Shown here piece after piece: positions 10,212 through 19,053 of a DNA stretch of 64,000 nucleotides. The stretch spans positions 1,364,001 to 1,428,000 of the forward strand of contig NZ_JAUSUL010000002.1 in NCBI RefSeq assembly GCF_030814015.1, in the 5' to 3' direction. Under the pieces are notes generated by a model. It ran no database searches and was not told the DNA's origin. It saw only the letters and a list, made by a program, of their open reading frames with translations. Made by a program: the position numbers and the translations under genes. The stretch is from Amorphus orientalis. GTDB lineage: Bacteria > Pseudomonadota > Alphaproteobacteria > Rhizobiales > Amorphaceae. Each line of letters begins with the position of its first letter. Position 1 is the first letter of the stretch.

Positions 10212-10808
10212 ATGAGCGAGAATCCCACCGGCCTGGGCGACCTTCTGGATCGGATCGAGGCGAAATCGGACACCTCCCACCGCATAACAGTCGGCGAGAT
10301 GGCGGACGCCATCGGCGCGCGAACGTTCGCGCCCTTCATCATCGTCCCGGCGATGATCGAGATCTCGCCCATCGGCGGCATTCCCACCGTCCCGACCATC
10401 CTCGCGATGATCGTCATGCTGTTCTCGCTTCAGATGGCGATCGGCAAGAAACACCTCTGGATCCCGGCCCGGCTCGAGCGGACCCGGCTGCCGGCCAGGC
10501 GCGTCAGCGCTGGCGTTCGCAAGTTGCGCCCGGTCGCCCGCTTTCTCGATCGATGGGTGGGCTACCGATTTCCCGCCCTGACCAACGGCCGGATGAGCCG
10601 GATCGCTGCCATTGCCTGCATTCTCCTTGCCTGCCTGGTTCCCCCGCTCGAGGTCGTCCCCTTCGCCACCACGGTCCCGATGGCGGCGATCGCCATCCTC
10701 GGTCTCGCGCTACTGGTGCGCGACGGTCTTCTGCTCGGGATCGGGCTGACCGTTTCCCTGGGTGCGGTCGCAGTCGCGGTCAGCGTCGCGGGACGGATCT
10801 TCTTCTGA
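10212..10808 (+). CDS. ExoD-family membrane protein
   Basis: 198 residues. The soluble N-terminus (MSENPTGLGDLLDRIEAKS) is followed by three or four hydrophobic segments from about residue 40 onward, including PAMIEISPIGGIPTVPTIL and a long C-terminal pair. This arrangement matches the exopolysaccharide-synthesis ExoD family, first described in rhizobia. The biochemical role of the family is not settled. It stands alone between the MarR gene and dehydroquinase, 78 bases after the former. Confidence 0.75.
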   Translation: MSENPTGLGDLLDRIEAKSDTSHRITVGEMADAIGARTFAPFIIVPAMIEISPIGGIPTVPTILAMIVMLFSLQMAIGKKHLWIPARLERTRLPARRVSAGVRKLRPVARFLDRWVGYRFPALTNGRMSRIAAIACILLACLVPPLEVVPFATTVPMAAIAILGLALLVRDGLLLGIGLTVSLGAVAVAVSVAGRIFF

Positions 10809-10970
10809 TCCAACTCCGGCCGGGTCGGCCGCGCCTCCGCTTACGGCGACCCCGTCCTGCAGCGGCACTCTTGTCAGCGCGGTTTCGTCTGCGGATGATT
10901 GCGGCGGCACGCCCCGGACTGTCCGGGACCCAACAACAGCAGCTTGTCCAACGGCAACGAAGGAACACTC

Positions 10971-11420
10971 ATGACGCGGCTGGTCGACGTCATCAATGGC
11001 CCCAACCTCAACCTGCTGGGCCAGCGCGAGCCGGAGATCTACGGCTCGACGACACTGGCCGACATCGAGGCGGACTGCCGGTCCGTTGGCGGGGGGCTCG
11101 GCCTGGACGTCCGCTTCCGGCAGAGCAATGCGGAGGGCGAGCTGATCGACTGGGTGCATCAGGCGCGCACGTCTGCCGCCGGCATCATCATCAATCCGGG
11201 CGCCTACAGCCACACGTCCATCGCGCTGCTCGACGCGCTGAACGCCTGCACCATCCCGGTGCTGGAAGTCCACATCACCAACATCCACAAGCGTGAGAGC
11301 TTCCGGCACCATTCCTATGTGTCACAACGGGCAGAAGGCGTGATCGCCGGGTTCGGGCCGGAAGGCTACCGGTTTGCGGTCATGCGGCTGGCGACCCTGC
11401 TGACCGCATCGCACCCGTAA
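10971..11420 (+). CDS. aroQ: Type II 3-dehydroquinate dehydratase
   Basis: 149 residues, the usual length. It converts 3-dehydroquinate to 3-dehydroshikimate in the shikimate pathway (cytosol, dodecamer in the family). The N-terminal [18 protein letters not shown] motif holds the catalytic Tyr and Arg. The middle [18 protein letters not shown] holds the substrate-binding Asn and His, and [16 protein letters not shown] follows. The ATG at 10971 is preceded by AAGGAA. It is followed by a hairpin at 11,460-11,483. Confidence 0.93.
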   Translation: MTRLVDVINGPNLNLLGQREPEIYGSTTLADIEADCRSVGGGLGLDVRFRQSNAEGELIDWVHQARTSAAGIIINPGAYSHTSIALLDALNACTIPVLEVHITNIHKRESFRHHSYVSQRAEGVIAGFGPEGYRFAVMRLATLLTASHP

Positions 11421-11459
11421 ACGCTTCTGGCAGCCGACTGCCATGGGCACGCAAAGAAA

Positions 11460-11483
11460 CGGCCCGGGCTCATGCCCAGGCCG
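11460..11483. terminator. Bidirectional terminator hairpin
   Basis: A stem with nine of ten bases paired (CGGCCCGGGC with GCCCAGGCCG) around a TCAT loop, followed by CTTTC. It lies between the convergent dehydroquinase and DUF1328 genes, so it can end transcription from both sides. Confidence 0.65.
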
Positions 11484-11549
11484 CTTTCGACACGCTTCTG
11501 CAAGGTCAGACCCACGTCATCGGAACGGGGCCGGCCCGAAGGCGCGGGG

Positions 11550-11714
11550 CTATGTTCGCCTGACCAGATGCATGATCACCGACACGACGAGGGCGATCAG
11601 GAAGATGAAGAAAAGAATCTGAGCGATACTGGCAGAGGCCCCGGCGATGCCGCCGAAACCGAAGACACCGGCGATAATCGCAACGATCAGAAAAATCAAA
11701 GCCCATTGCAACAT
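11550..11714 (-). CDS. DUF1328 small membrane protein
   Basis: 54 residues translated directly from the sequence: it begins [20 protein letters not shown] and ends MHLVRRT. Two hydrophobic helices surround a Gly-rich [10 protein letters not shown] turn, the pattern of the DUF1328/YtjA family of small inner-membrane proteins. These are often induced by stress. An EcfG-like promoter match (11,753-11,777) lies 39 bases upstream of the start, which fits stress control. Confidence 0.88.
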   Translation of the reverse strand: MLQWALIFLIVAIIAGVFGFGGIAGASASIAQILFFIFLIALVVSVIMHLVRRT

Positions 11715-11752
11715 GATTAGCTCCTTCGCGACATATGCAAATCCGGTGGGGA

Positions 11753-11777
11753 AACGTTGCCGAAGGGAATTGGTTCT
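11753..11777 (-). promoter_or_regulatory. EcfG-like stress promoter for the DUF1328 gene
   Basis: On the minus strand the sequence reads AGAAC, 16 bases, CGTT. This differs by one base from the alphaproteobacterial EcfG consensus (GGAAC, 16-17, CGTT). It ends 39 bases before the DUF1328 start. Confidence 0.5.
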
Positions 11778-12008
11778 GAGGGATCAAAGAAGTTTTTTGC
11801 CAGCGACAACCGCGCCCGGCTTCGCGAACGTCACGACGGCTGGTCGGAGGCCGAAGACCGCCGAGAACATGAGGGCAGGCTCTCCCGTCAATTGCCACCG
11901 CCTTCCAAGGATTATCGTTCTGGACGACGGCTGAAGCGGCGCGCATTGGCAGTTTACGAACTGGTCACCTTATGCGAAAAAGTGCAGGTCAATTAAAAAT
12001 GCTAAATC
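11778..12008. other. Intergenic, no gene seen
   Basis: Between the DUF1328 promoter and the nepR promoter there is no convincing coding frame. The 11,757-11,996 reading frame lacks a family match and a ribosome site. The gap is AT-richer than its surroundings near 11,960-12,010. Confidence 0.5.
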
Positions 12009-12033
12009 GGAACCATTGGATCAGCGGTACGTT
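12009..12033 (+). promoter_or_regulatory. EcfG-type promoter of nepR
   Basis: GGAAC at 12,009-12,013, a 16-base spacer, then CGTT at 12,030-12,033: an exact match to the general-stress sigma factor consensus. It lies 44 bases before the nepR start. Control of nepR by its own sigma factor is standard feedback in this response. Confidence 0.75.
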
Positions 12034-12077
12034 CTGCTTCCAATACGCGAGCTCACTTTGCACCGCGTGAGGTAGCT

Positions 12078-12332
12078 ATGAAGTATGAGAAGGAAACCAC
12101 GTCGACGTTCCCCCAGCCGGAGGACGCGCGTGCGCTGTCGAACATGACGTCCAACAGCGACAGCGCCCACTCCGGGGACGTGACGTTGGCGCCGCACCTG
12201 CGCTCTCATCTCGGGCGCACGCTGCGCCGGTACTACGAGCCGGAGGTCGGACAGGACCTCCCGGAGGAACTCCAGCGTCTGATGAAGAAGCTGGAAACCG
12301 TCGATAGCCCTGGCGAAAGGGGCGATCGCTGA
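12078..12332 (+). CDS. nepR: NepR-type anti-sigma factor of the general stress response
   Basis: 84 residues. The C-terminal half, LGRTLRRYYEPEVGQDLPEEL plus the following helix, is the NepR core that binds the EcfG sigma factor. Under stress the phosphorylated PhyR decoy sequesters NepR and frees EcfG. A serine/threonine-rich N-terminus of about 45 residues is variable in the family. Neither ecfG nor phyR is in the window, which is unusual because they are commonly adjacent. The receiver-like protein at 16.5 kb lacks the sigma-like half of PhyR. Confidence 0.8.
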   Translation: MKYEKETTSTFPQPEDARALSNMTSNSDSAHSGDVTLAPHLRSHLGRTLRRYYEPEVGQDLPEELQRLMKKLETVDSPGERGDR

Positions 12333-12338
12333 CTTGCC

Positions 12339-12362
12339 CGTTCAGGTCTTTTGACCTGAACG
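12339..12362. terminator. Perfect hairpin after nepR
   Basis: A ten-base-pair perfect stem (CGTTCAGGTC and GACCTGAACG) with a TTTT loop lies just after the nepR stop. There is no U tract, so termination is inferred from position and stem strength. Confidence 0.5.
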
Positions 12363-12524
12363 CGGCGGGGGCTCTTGCCTCCGATCTCCTCGCAGCTCGT
12401 CATTCGACCGGATGACCGCATTCCCCGCCCGGACTGATCTCTCCGCAAGTCACGCAGCTTTCCCGCCGTCGTTGCACTCCCTTTTGGCACCGATCGCCGC
12501 AGAAGAAGCGGGCGAACGCTGCCG

Positions 12525-14270
12525 TCAGAGGTAGGCTTCCGGGATAAACCGCTGAAATCTGGAAAAGCGGCGTGCCACGCCAAGCTGATAGGGAACGACG
12601 AACCCGCGGCGATCCTCCGGTTCAGCATCCCGATTGAAGTCGGCCGTCTCGCGCCAGTAGGCGAGCGGAGACATTCCTTCCGGTGCGGACTCGCACAGAT
12701 GCGTCTCGAAAAGCCGGTCGCGAAAGGCCCGAATCCGCGGATCGTCGGTCCAGGCAAGAGCCGCCTCGGTGTCCATCCGGAAGCTTCGGCCGTTGATGTT
12801 GGCCGATCCGACGAGCGCGCGCCGGTCATCGGCGATCATCACCTTCGCATGCGGATAGATGATCCCGCTGCCGAACGCTTTTGCACGAGGATCCAGGTTC
12901 GGCTCCGCGTCTGCGGACCGGACGATGGAGAAGGCGCCGAACCGGTCGCCGCCTCGCTCGATGAGGCGGCGGACGGCGCGAACCTGCAGCCATTCCCCGA
13001 ACCGCATCTCCGGACCCCGCTGGTGCTCGAACGCGACCATGTCCGGCGCCATCGGCAGAAGCAGGATCACCTCCAGCTCCGGATGGGCCTCCATCTGCTT
13101 CCCGATGAGATCCGCGACCCGGCGCAGGCGGAAGAACTGGTTTTCGATATAGAGCAGACGCGTCGCGCTTTGGATGGTCTCGACGAAGGCGTCCTCGATC
13201 TCTGTGACGACCGGCCGGGGCGTGATCGCGAACGGTCCGTCCCGCACCGCAGACAGCGTCCGCAGGAACCGGATCGACGGCTGACCGTCGGTCACCTCTG
13301 CATCGATTGGCGCGAGCTTCATCGTATCGCGAACGGAAGGAATGCAGCGCGGAACGGTTTGCCGGTCGTGTCCGGGCGGAAGTGACCAGCCCGGCAGTTG
13401 GTCCCCGCCCCCGCCATATCTCGTCACCTCACGATTCCAGAAATCGCCGAAATGGCGCGCCGCGTCGGAGGCGACCGGACCGTCGACATACAGGCTGACA
13501 TCGTGCCAGGTCTGCTCCGTGGGGCGGTTGTGCTCCGGGTCGTCGTAGCGCCGTTCGTCGATATCGATCCCGCCGATGACGGTCTTGCGGCCGTCGACCA
13601 CCAGCAGTTTCTGGTGATGGGTGGCCGGCCACACCCGCCCTGGCGGCACGAATCTGGGCCGGCTTGCCAGCATCAGATGCGCGACCCCCGGAAACCCGAC
13701 CGCATCCGGCTTCTGGCTGACAAGGCGCTTCAGCTTCTGACGAACGGCGGGCCAGAGGCCGCTGCGCAGGCCGAACCCGATTTCGCCTTCGTGCAGGGCG
13801 ACGAGAACGTCGACCTTGCCGGGAGCGTCGGTCGGGATCTGCGCGATATACCGTTCTATACGCTCCGCATTCTGCCAGGCCAGTTCGTGCAGCTCATGGG
13901 CAACCACGGGCTCGAAATCGGTGAGCAGGAGCCGGACGCGAACCCCGCGCCGGGCGGCATCGACAAGCAGATCGCCCCACGTCCGGAATCCCCGGGACTT
14001 CGCCTCGTCCGACTGAAGACGGGTCTCGGGATCGAACAGCCGGAACGCGAAGTGTGCCGTATGCTCGGCCTCCAGAACGAGGCGCTCCATCATCGGAAAG
14101 GCCGCGCTCGCCTCGATCAGAGGCTCGACCAGACCTGCCGGGCGGGTCGGAAAGGCCGGACCGAAGCCGAGCGGGGCGGCGACGTCCGCTTCGCTGCGCG
14201 CAGGCGCGCCTGTCGCGCTGTCGGCGCGCCGCGGAAGCGCGTCTTCCGAAAGATTGTTCGATTGCCGCAC
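12525..14270 (-). CDS. Phospholipase D family protein
   Basis: 581 residues with two HKD catalytic motifs: HHQKLLVVD near residue 218 and HAKVMIADD near residue 474. Both are followed by the usual Gly-Gly/Gly-Ser and Asn/Asp (GGIDID, GSANIN). Such proteins hydrolyse phospholipids or transfer phosphatidyl groups, as in cardiolipin synthesis. There is no N-terminal membrane helix, unlike classical cardiolipin synthases, so a soluble or peripheral phospholipase D is more likely. It sits between nepR and an HWE kinase. Confidence 0.85.
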   Translation of the reverse strand: MRQSNNLSEDALPRRADSATGAPARSEADVAAPLGFGPAFPTRPAGLVEPLIEASAAFPMMERLVLEAEHTAHFAFRLFDPETRLQSDEAKSRGFRTWGDLLVDAARRGVRVRLLLTDFEPVVAHELHELAWQNAERIERYIAQIPTDAPGKVDVLVALHEGEIGFGLRSGLWPAVRQKLKRLVSQKPDAVGFPGVAHLMLASRPRFVPPGRVWPATHHQKLLVVDGRKTVIGGIDIDERRYDDPEHNRPTEQTWHDVSLYVDGPVASDAARHFGDFWNREVTRYGGGGDQLPGWSLPPGHDRQTVPRCIPSVRDTMKLAPIDAEVTDGQPSIRFLRTLSAVRDGPFAITPRPVVTEIEDAFVETIQSATRLLYIENQFFRLRRVADLIGKQMEAHPELEVILLLPMAPDMVAFEHQRGPEMRFGEWLQVRAVRRLIERGGDRFGAFSIVRSADAEPNLDPRAKAFGSGIIYPHAKVMIADDRRALVGSANINGRSFRMDTEAALAWTDDPRIRAFRDRLFETHLCESAPEGMSPLAYWRETADFNRDAEPEDRRGFVVPYQLGVARRFSRFQRFIPEAYL

Positions 14271-14372
14271 CAGATGGGCCCCTCGTCGTGCGCCGGTCGT
14301 GCCGGCTTCGCCTGATGCAAACGCCCGGCAGCCGGTTCGGTTTCTCAGGCGCGGGAGAATCCGGCGACCGGA

Positions 14373-16253
14373 TCAACTCAACAGGGGCGACGATTCCAGT
14401 TCCGGGGTCGCCCGCGCCCGAATCTGGGTCAGCGGGATCCGGAACCTGCCCCGCAAACCGGTCGGTTCGAAGGCAAGCTCCACGTCGGCCGACAACGATC
14501 GCGCCATGTTGCGCTCGATCACGATCCGCCCGAAGCCCCTGCGCGAGGGTTCCGAAACCGGCGGACCGCCCTCCTCCCGCCAGCTCAGATCCAGAACGTC
14601 GGCGCTGGTGTCGACATCCCACTCCACATGCACCGTACCCGTCTCGTTGGACAGCGCCCCATACTTGGCGGCGTTCGTGGCAAGCTCGTGGAGCGCGAGG
14701 CTCAGCGTCTGCATGGCGTCCGGCGAGAGCTGCACGTCCGGCCCCTGGACGATCACCCGGGAGCCGTCCTCCGGAACGTAGTGGCCGAGCTGGCCGGACA
14801 CGACGTCGGCCAGGCTCGCCCCGCTCCAGTTGCCCGCAACGAGCAGGTCCTGGGCGGCGGCGAGCGCCCTCACCCGGTCGCCGAATTTCTCCAGGAATTC
14901 GCGCACCGTGTCCGCCTGCTGGGCCGTCTGCCGGGCAATGGCCTGCACCACGGCAAGCAGGTTCTTGGAGCGATGGCTGAGCTCGCGCATCACCAGGCGC
15001 ATGCGCTGTTCGTGATCCTTGCGCTCGGTGATGTCCACGGCCGCGCAGATCACGCCCCTCAGCTCGCCGTCCGGCGCGAAATCCGGCTCGACGGTGAGGA
15101 CGTACCAGTAATGCGCGTCGCCCATCTTGACGCGCACCTCCTCCGACTGCGCCTCCCCGCTCTCCATCGCGGCCCGTTTCAGCGCGATGATGGCAGTGCG
15201 CTCCGGCTCCTCGTAGAGATCGTCGTCGGTCTTGCCGATCGCCGGTCCTCCGTAGTCGGCGGACCAGTTGGACCAGGTGTAGCGCAGGTCCCGGTCCTGG
15301 CTGAACACGAGGATCTCGCTCGAGCGCAGCGCGAGGTTGAAGCGCTGCACCGTGGCCGACAGACGCCGGCTGAGATCGGCCCGCATGGACTCCAGACGTT
15401 TCGCGCGGGTGATGTCGATGGCCGTCCCGACCAGCCCGGTCACCTCGCCGCCCGGACCCAGCACCGGGGTGACGTCCATGCGGAACCACACCGAGCCGCC
15501 GGCTTCGGGAACCTCAACCTCGAAATTGACGGGCTCGCCGGTTTCCAGGGCCCGCTGCTTGTGCTCGGCGATGATCTCCAGCGGCCCTTCCGGAACGATG
15601 TCGGCGTCCACGTGTCCGACGACATCCTCCGTCCGCAGGCCCAGGCGGGGATTGTGAACCCACGTGTAGCGAAGCGACTCGTCCTGCGCGAACACCGTGA
15701 TGTGCGCCCCGCTCGTGGCCGCGTCGTAGAGCTGCTTGATCTGGTCGAGTTCGGCGGTGCGCGCGCTGACCTGCTCCTCCAGATGGCCCTTGATCTCCTC
15801 GAGTTCCTGGTAGGCCTGCTTGCGCGCCTCGACCTCGGCGAGAAGCTGCCGATTGATGGTCTCCATCTCGCTGATCGACGGGAGCCGCGTCAGCGTGGGC
15901 AGCAGCCGCCACAGGATCACGGCCGCGATGATGGAGATCAGCGCGGTGGCCGCCTTCGACAGCCCGTAGAGCCCGTAGGCCGGATACCAGAGGGTCAGGA
16001 CGCCGCCGATATGCGTAACCGCGCAGGCCAGGATGAAGGCGCAGAACAGGACGACCACATGGCCGGTGTCGCCGGTGAAGTCGCGCCGGCGGCGCGCAAG
16101 CGCCAGGATCGCCAGCGGGATCGCGAGATAGGCGAACGCGATTGCCGTATCCGACACCGCATGGAGCGCGACCAGGTCGGGCCTCCACAACAGGCAATAT
16201 CCGTGCGGCATGAAGCTCGCCGCACCGAACAAATATTGAACCACGCTTTCCAT
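14373..16253 (-). CDS. HWE sensor histidine kinase with ethylene-receptor-like membrane domain
   Basis: 626 residues. Three or four membrane helices fill residues 1-120, then a coiled coil (about 130-170), two PAS domains (about 175-290 and 300-420), a phosphoacceptor helix with His427 (RELSHRSKN) and an HWE-type ATPase domain with LHELATNAAKYGAL. The membrane domain has Asp35, Tyr42, Ile45, Pro46, Ile74, Cys77 and His81. These match in identity, and nearly in spacing, the seven ethylene/copper residues of plant ETR1. The HWE class commonly feeds the general stress response, and nepR is 2 kb away. Ethylene sensing is inferred from residue conservation only. Confidence 0.85.
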   Translation of the reverse strand: MESVVQYLFGAASFMPHGYCLLWRPDLVALHAVSDTAIAFAYLAIPLAILALARRRRDFTGDTGHVVVLFCAFILACAVTHIGGVLTLWYPAYGLYGLSKAATALISIIAAVILWRLLPTLTRLPSISEMETINRQLLAEVEARKQAYQELEEIKGHLEEQVSARTAELDQIKQLYDAATSGAHITVFAQDESLRYTWVHNPRLGLRTEDVVGHVDADIVPEGPLEIIAEHKQRALETGEPVNFEVEVPEAGGSVWFRMDVTPVLGPGGEVTGLVGTAIDITRAKRLESMRADLSRRLSATVQRFNLALRSSEILVFSQDRDLRYTWSNWSADYGGPAIGKTDDDLYEEPERTAIIALKRAAMESGEAQSEEVRVKMGDAHYWYVLTVEPDFAPDGELRGVICAAVDITERKDHEQRMRLVMRELSHRSKNLLAVVQAIARQTAQQADTVREFLEKFGDRVRALAAAQDLLVAGNWSGASLADVVSGQLGHYVPEDGSRVIVQGPDVQLSPDAMQTLSLALHELATNAAKYGALSNETGTVHVEWDVDTSADVLDLSWREEGGPPVSEPSRRGFGRIVIERNMARSLSADVELAFEPTGLRGRFRIPLTQIRARATPELESSPLLS

Positions 16254-16553
16254 AGACCAGGCCTTTCGACCGGAGGGATGTCCCGCCGGCGAGATTCAGA
16301 CGGTTGAAGCAAGGGAGCAAACCTCCCCGATCCGCAAGCCGTTTGCGGCAAAGGAGTTCCCCGGCGTTCGACAAAATGGGCGAAAATGTGGGATTCGGGC
16401 ACCCCGCCGACGCTGCGACAGCCGCAACCGGCCGGGTATCCCGGAAAAAAGGTGGGAAAGTCCGGAGCTGGAGGAAGCCCTCCGGGCCGGCTGGCACCGA
16501 CCATAGAAATTCGGCTGCCGGCTTTCGAGCCTGGCGAGAGGACGGGTCCGGCC
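16254..16553. other. Intergenic, no gene seen
   Basis: This 300-base gap lies between the kinase start and the end of the receiver-like gene. Reading frames across it show no family features. No EcfG-type site was found on either strand. Confidence 0.5.
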
Positions 16554-16961
16554 CTAAGCGGTCGCGAAGCCGAGCCGGCCAAGCGCCGAACGCAGGGTTT
16601 CCCCCGAAAACGGCAGATTCACGGGCTCCAGCCCCGCACGGGACTTCGTTCGCGACGCGTCGGGCACGAAGCGCAGGATCGGAACCGCCATGCCCTGAAG
16701 CGTCTGCTCCAGTCGGCTGCGCGCCGCCGAGGGAGCGAGCGAGATCATGGCCAGATGAGCGCCTCCGGCCAGCAGCGCTGCGAAGGCATCGTCGGCGGTC
16801 CGGGCAAGAAGCACGTCGTCGGCGATGCCGAGTTCACGGACGGCCGCATCGAGTTCGAGGGCGAGCGCCTCGCTGTCGACAGCCAGCAGGACTGCGTTGG
16901 TCGGCTGGGTCAAAACTCTTACTTTCAACCGAGGAGAAGAGATGCCGACGCCGCCTACCAC
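16554..16961 (-). CDS. Receiver-like (pseudo-receiver) protein
   Basis: Up to 135 residues; a TTG at 16913 is an alternative start. The fold pattern resembles a response-regulator receiver: NAVLLAVDSEALALELDAAV, then a second strand DDVLLARTADDAF, then AHLAMISLAP and a late PVILRF-like strand. The middle strand ends in Ser-Leu where a phosphoacceptor Asp is expected, so it is probably not phosphorylated in the normal way. It sits next to the HWE kinase on the same strand and could be an atypical partner. Confidence 0.5.
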   Translation of the reverse strand: MVGGVGISSPRLKVRVLTQPTNAVLLAVDSEALALELDAAVRELGIADDVLLARTADDAFAALLAGGAHLAMISLAPSAARSRLEQTLQGMAVPILRFVPDASRTKSRAGLEPVNLPFSGETLRSALGRLGFATA

Positions 16962-17013
16962 CTACGAGGTACATATGGACGGGAAAGGCCTCGACCGCGT
17001 AAAATCAGAATGA
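16942..17013 (+). CDS. Possible 23-residue peptide with strong ribosome site
   Basis: GAGGAGAAGAG lies directly before an ATG at 16942, giving the frame MPTPPTTYEVHMDGKGLDRV plus three residues and a TGA. No family is known to me. It overlaps the 5' end of the opposite-strand receiver-like gene. A real small protein or a leader before the CRP-like gene are both possible. Confidence 0.25.
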   Translation: MPTPPTTYEVHMDGKGLDRVKSE

Positions 17014-17073
17014 ATATAGAACCGTCTGATCGGGTCCGTCTTTTAAGAATCACATCACCGCGGCGACAAAACG

Positions 17074-17843
17074 ATGCGCACCGAAGGAACCTCATCCTCG
17101 ACCAAAGTGTCGTCGTTCAAGACGAGCTGTTCGTCATGTCCGCTGCGCACGCGCCCGTGCTTCCGCGAATTCGACAAGGACGAGCTTGACTTCGTGAACT
17201 GGTTCAAGCGCGGCGAACTGGTCGTGGAGCCTGGTTCGGCGGTCGTCCAGGAAGCCTCGACCAGCCCCCACCTGTTCACCGTTCTGGAAGGATGGGCGTT
17301 CCGCTACAAGACGCTTGCCGACGGTCGCCGACAGATCCTGAACTTCGCGCTGCCGGCGACCTGATCGGGCTTCAATCTTCGGTGTTCTACGTCATGGACC
17401 ATGGCATCGAGGCGCTGACGGGCATGGTGCTCTGTCTGTTTCCACGCACCGAGTTCATGGCGCTCTACAAGAACCAGCCCTCCCTCGGCTACGACGTCAC
17501 GTGGCTGGCCGCTGAACAGGAACGCCTCCTCGACGCGCAGCTGGTCACGGTGGGACGGCGGACCGCCATCGAGCGGGTGGCATTCGTGGTCTGGTATCTG
17601 TTCGATCGAGGCCGCGAGCTCGGCATGGTCAAGAACGGCAGGATGGTGTTTCCGCTCACCCAGCAGCACATGGCCGACACGCTCGGCCTGTCCCTGGTTC
17701 ACACCAACAAGACCATCAAACGTCTGCGATCCACCGGCACCGTGCGCTGGAGCGAGCGCTGGCTGGAGATCGAGGACGAGGCCCGCCTCATGGAGATCGC
17801 CAACGTGGAGCAGACCGCCCGGCCGAAACGGCCATTCATCTGA
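17074..17843 (+). pseudogene. CRP/FNR-family regulator, frameshifted
   Basis: The first frame (17,074-17,364) has an FNR-like N-terminal Cys cluster (CSSCPLRTRPC) and the cyclic-nucleotide-type beta barrel up to ILNFALP. It then runs into TGA. The protein continues in another frame from GDLIGLQSS through a full helix-turn-helix (MADTLGLSLVHTNKTIKRL) to 17,843. Adding one G near 17,355 would restore Leu-Pro-Gly-Asp-Leu-Ile, the usual sequence at this point. It is either a recent pseudogene or a single-base sequencing error; the intact remainder favours a very recent event or an error. Confidence 0.8.
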
Positions 17844-17887
17844 CCGCTTCGCGCCGAACCGGGTCCGCTGCCGCGTTGCCCATGAAA

Positions 17888-17915
17888 AAGGGGCCCGCAC
17901 CGATGCGGACCCCTT
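17888..17915. terminator. Terminator between the CRP-like and yciF genes
   Basis: AAGGGG and CCCGCA pair with TGCGG and CCCCTT around a CCGA loop. The hairpin lies between two convergent genes and can serve both directions. Confidence 0.65.
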
Positions 17916-17942
17916 CAGTCATTCTGCTGCCATGAAATTTGG

Positions 17943-18431
17943 TCAGGCGGCCTGCTTGTTGAGGCCCGACTCCGCCAGACCGGTCAGTTTCTGGTCGGCG
18001 GCGTATTCCTGCTCCAGGTTGGCGGCGAGCAGCTTGGCGATATCGGTCTTGTTGAGCCGCTTCGCCCACGCGATCAGCGTGCCGTAGCGCGTGATTTCAT
18101 AGTGCTCGACGGCCTGGGCAGCGGCGATCATGCCGGCATCGCGCGCATCGTCCTCGCGCGCCTCGTCCATGATCTCCTTGCCTTCTTCGAGGATTCCGTC
18201 GATCGCCTCGCAGGTCACGCCGCGCGCCTTGAGGCCGAGAGCCTCGAACGCGCGCTCCAGATTCTCGATCTGGCCTTCGGTTTCTTCGCGGTGATGCTCG
18301 AACGCTTCACGCAATTCCGGTGCACTCGCCTTGCGCGCCATCTTCGGCAACGTCTTCAGCACCTGCTTTTCGGCGTAATAGATGTCGCGAAGGAAATGGA
18401 CGAACAGATCTTCCAGATTTTTCATAGCCAT
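17943..18431 (-). CDS. YciF/YciE ferritin-like stress protein (DUF892)
   Basis: About 162 residues from the ATG at 18431, which has AAAGGA upstream. It is a four-helix bundle: FVHFLRDIYYAEKQVL, then an EHHREETEGQIENLE helix, then AGMIAAAQAVEHYEITRYG. Repeated Glu and Glu-x-x-His positions could form a di-iron site. The family is ferritin-like and is induced by osmotic and general stress. The neighbours csbD and yihY support a stress role. No EcfG site was found just upstream. Confidence 0.85.
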   Translation of the reverse strand: MAMKNLEDLFVHFLRDIYYAEKQVLKTLPKMARKASAPELREAFEHHREETEGQIENLERAFEALGLKARGVTCEAIDGILEEGKEIMDEAREDDARDAGMIAAAQAVEHYEITRYGTLIAWAKRLNKTDIAKLLAANLEQEYAADQKLTGLAESGLNKQAA

Positions 18432-18635
18432 TGCGGGTATCCTTTTGCGGGCGCAAGCCGGGTGTGACCCCGATGTGTCGGAGAGACGGAACGGCCTTTC
18501 TCCCACCGGTCGGCGGAAGGAAATCCGCGTCTCACGCTGACGTCGCCCATCTGTGCTGCTGAAATCTTTTTCGGTGCCGTTCGAAGACGGCTGAGGAGCG
18601 ACGGCGCGGCCGAAGCCGCGCCGTAAGCCGGGTCG

Positions 18636-18839
18636 TCAGTGTTTGGCGAGCCAGTCGTTGATCTGGCGGTGCGCTTCGTCCTTCTCGACGCCGTACCGCT
18701 CCTGGATGCGGCCGGCGAGACGGTCGCGGTTGCCTTCGACAACGGCGACGTCGTCGTTGGTGAGGCGGCCCCACTCGGCCTGAACCTGACCGGAAAACTG
18801 CTTCCACTGACCTTCGATCTGATCCCAGTTCATGATCAT
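18636..18839 (-). CDS. CsbD family stress protein
   Basis: 67 residues. The sequence MNWDQIEGQWKQFSGQVQ and the central WGRLTNDD match the CsbD family. A second ATG at 18833 may be the true start, since AAAGGATGATC precedes it. The function of the family is unknown, but expression under sigma-B or EcfG stress control is common. An exact EcfG-type promoter lies about 115 bases upstream. Confidence 0.88.
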   Translation of the reverse strand: MIMNWDQIEGQWKQFSGQVQAEWGRLTNDDVAVVEGNRDRLAGRIQERYGVEKDEAHRQINDWLAKH

Positions 18840-18952
18840 CCTTTCCGAGTCGGCTCCGCGGCCCCTTCGGGTGCGTACTCGCGCGACTCCTGACAAATGA
18901 GATTGTGTGCTTTTCTTGACCGGACACCGTTCAGGGCGTCCATCGACTTGAT

Positions 18953-18978
18953 AACGTCGAGATGGTCGCACCGGTTCC
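18953..18978 (-). promoter_or_regulatory. EcfG-type promoter upstream of csbD
   Basis: On the minus strand: GGAAC (18,978-18,974), a 17-base spacer, CGTT (18,956-18,953). It matches the consensus exactly and leaves a leader of roughly 100 bases before the csbD start. Confidence 0.7.
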
Positions 18979-19053
18979 GAAGTAGATGGCAAGTCTGTAC
19001 GAAATTCCGGGCGCGATTCAAAAATGTAAACGGGATTGCCGTATGGCTCTGCA

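Noticed and set aside
16554-16961. PhyR-type response regulator
   Set aside because: It is too short, lacks the sigma-like half and lacks the phosphoacceptor Asp.
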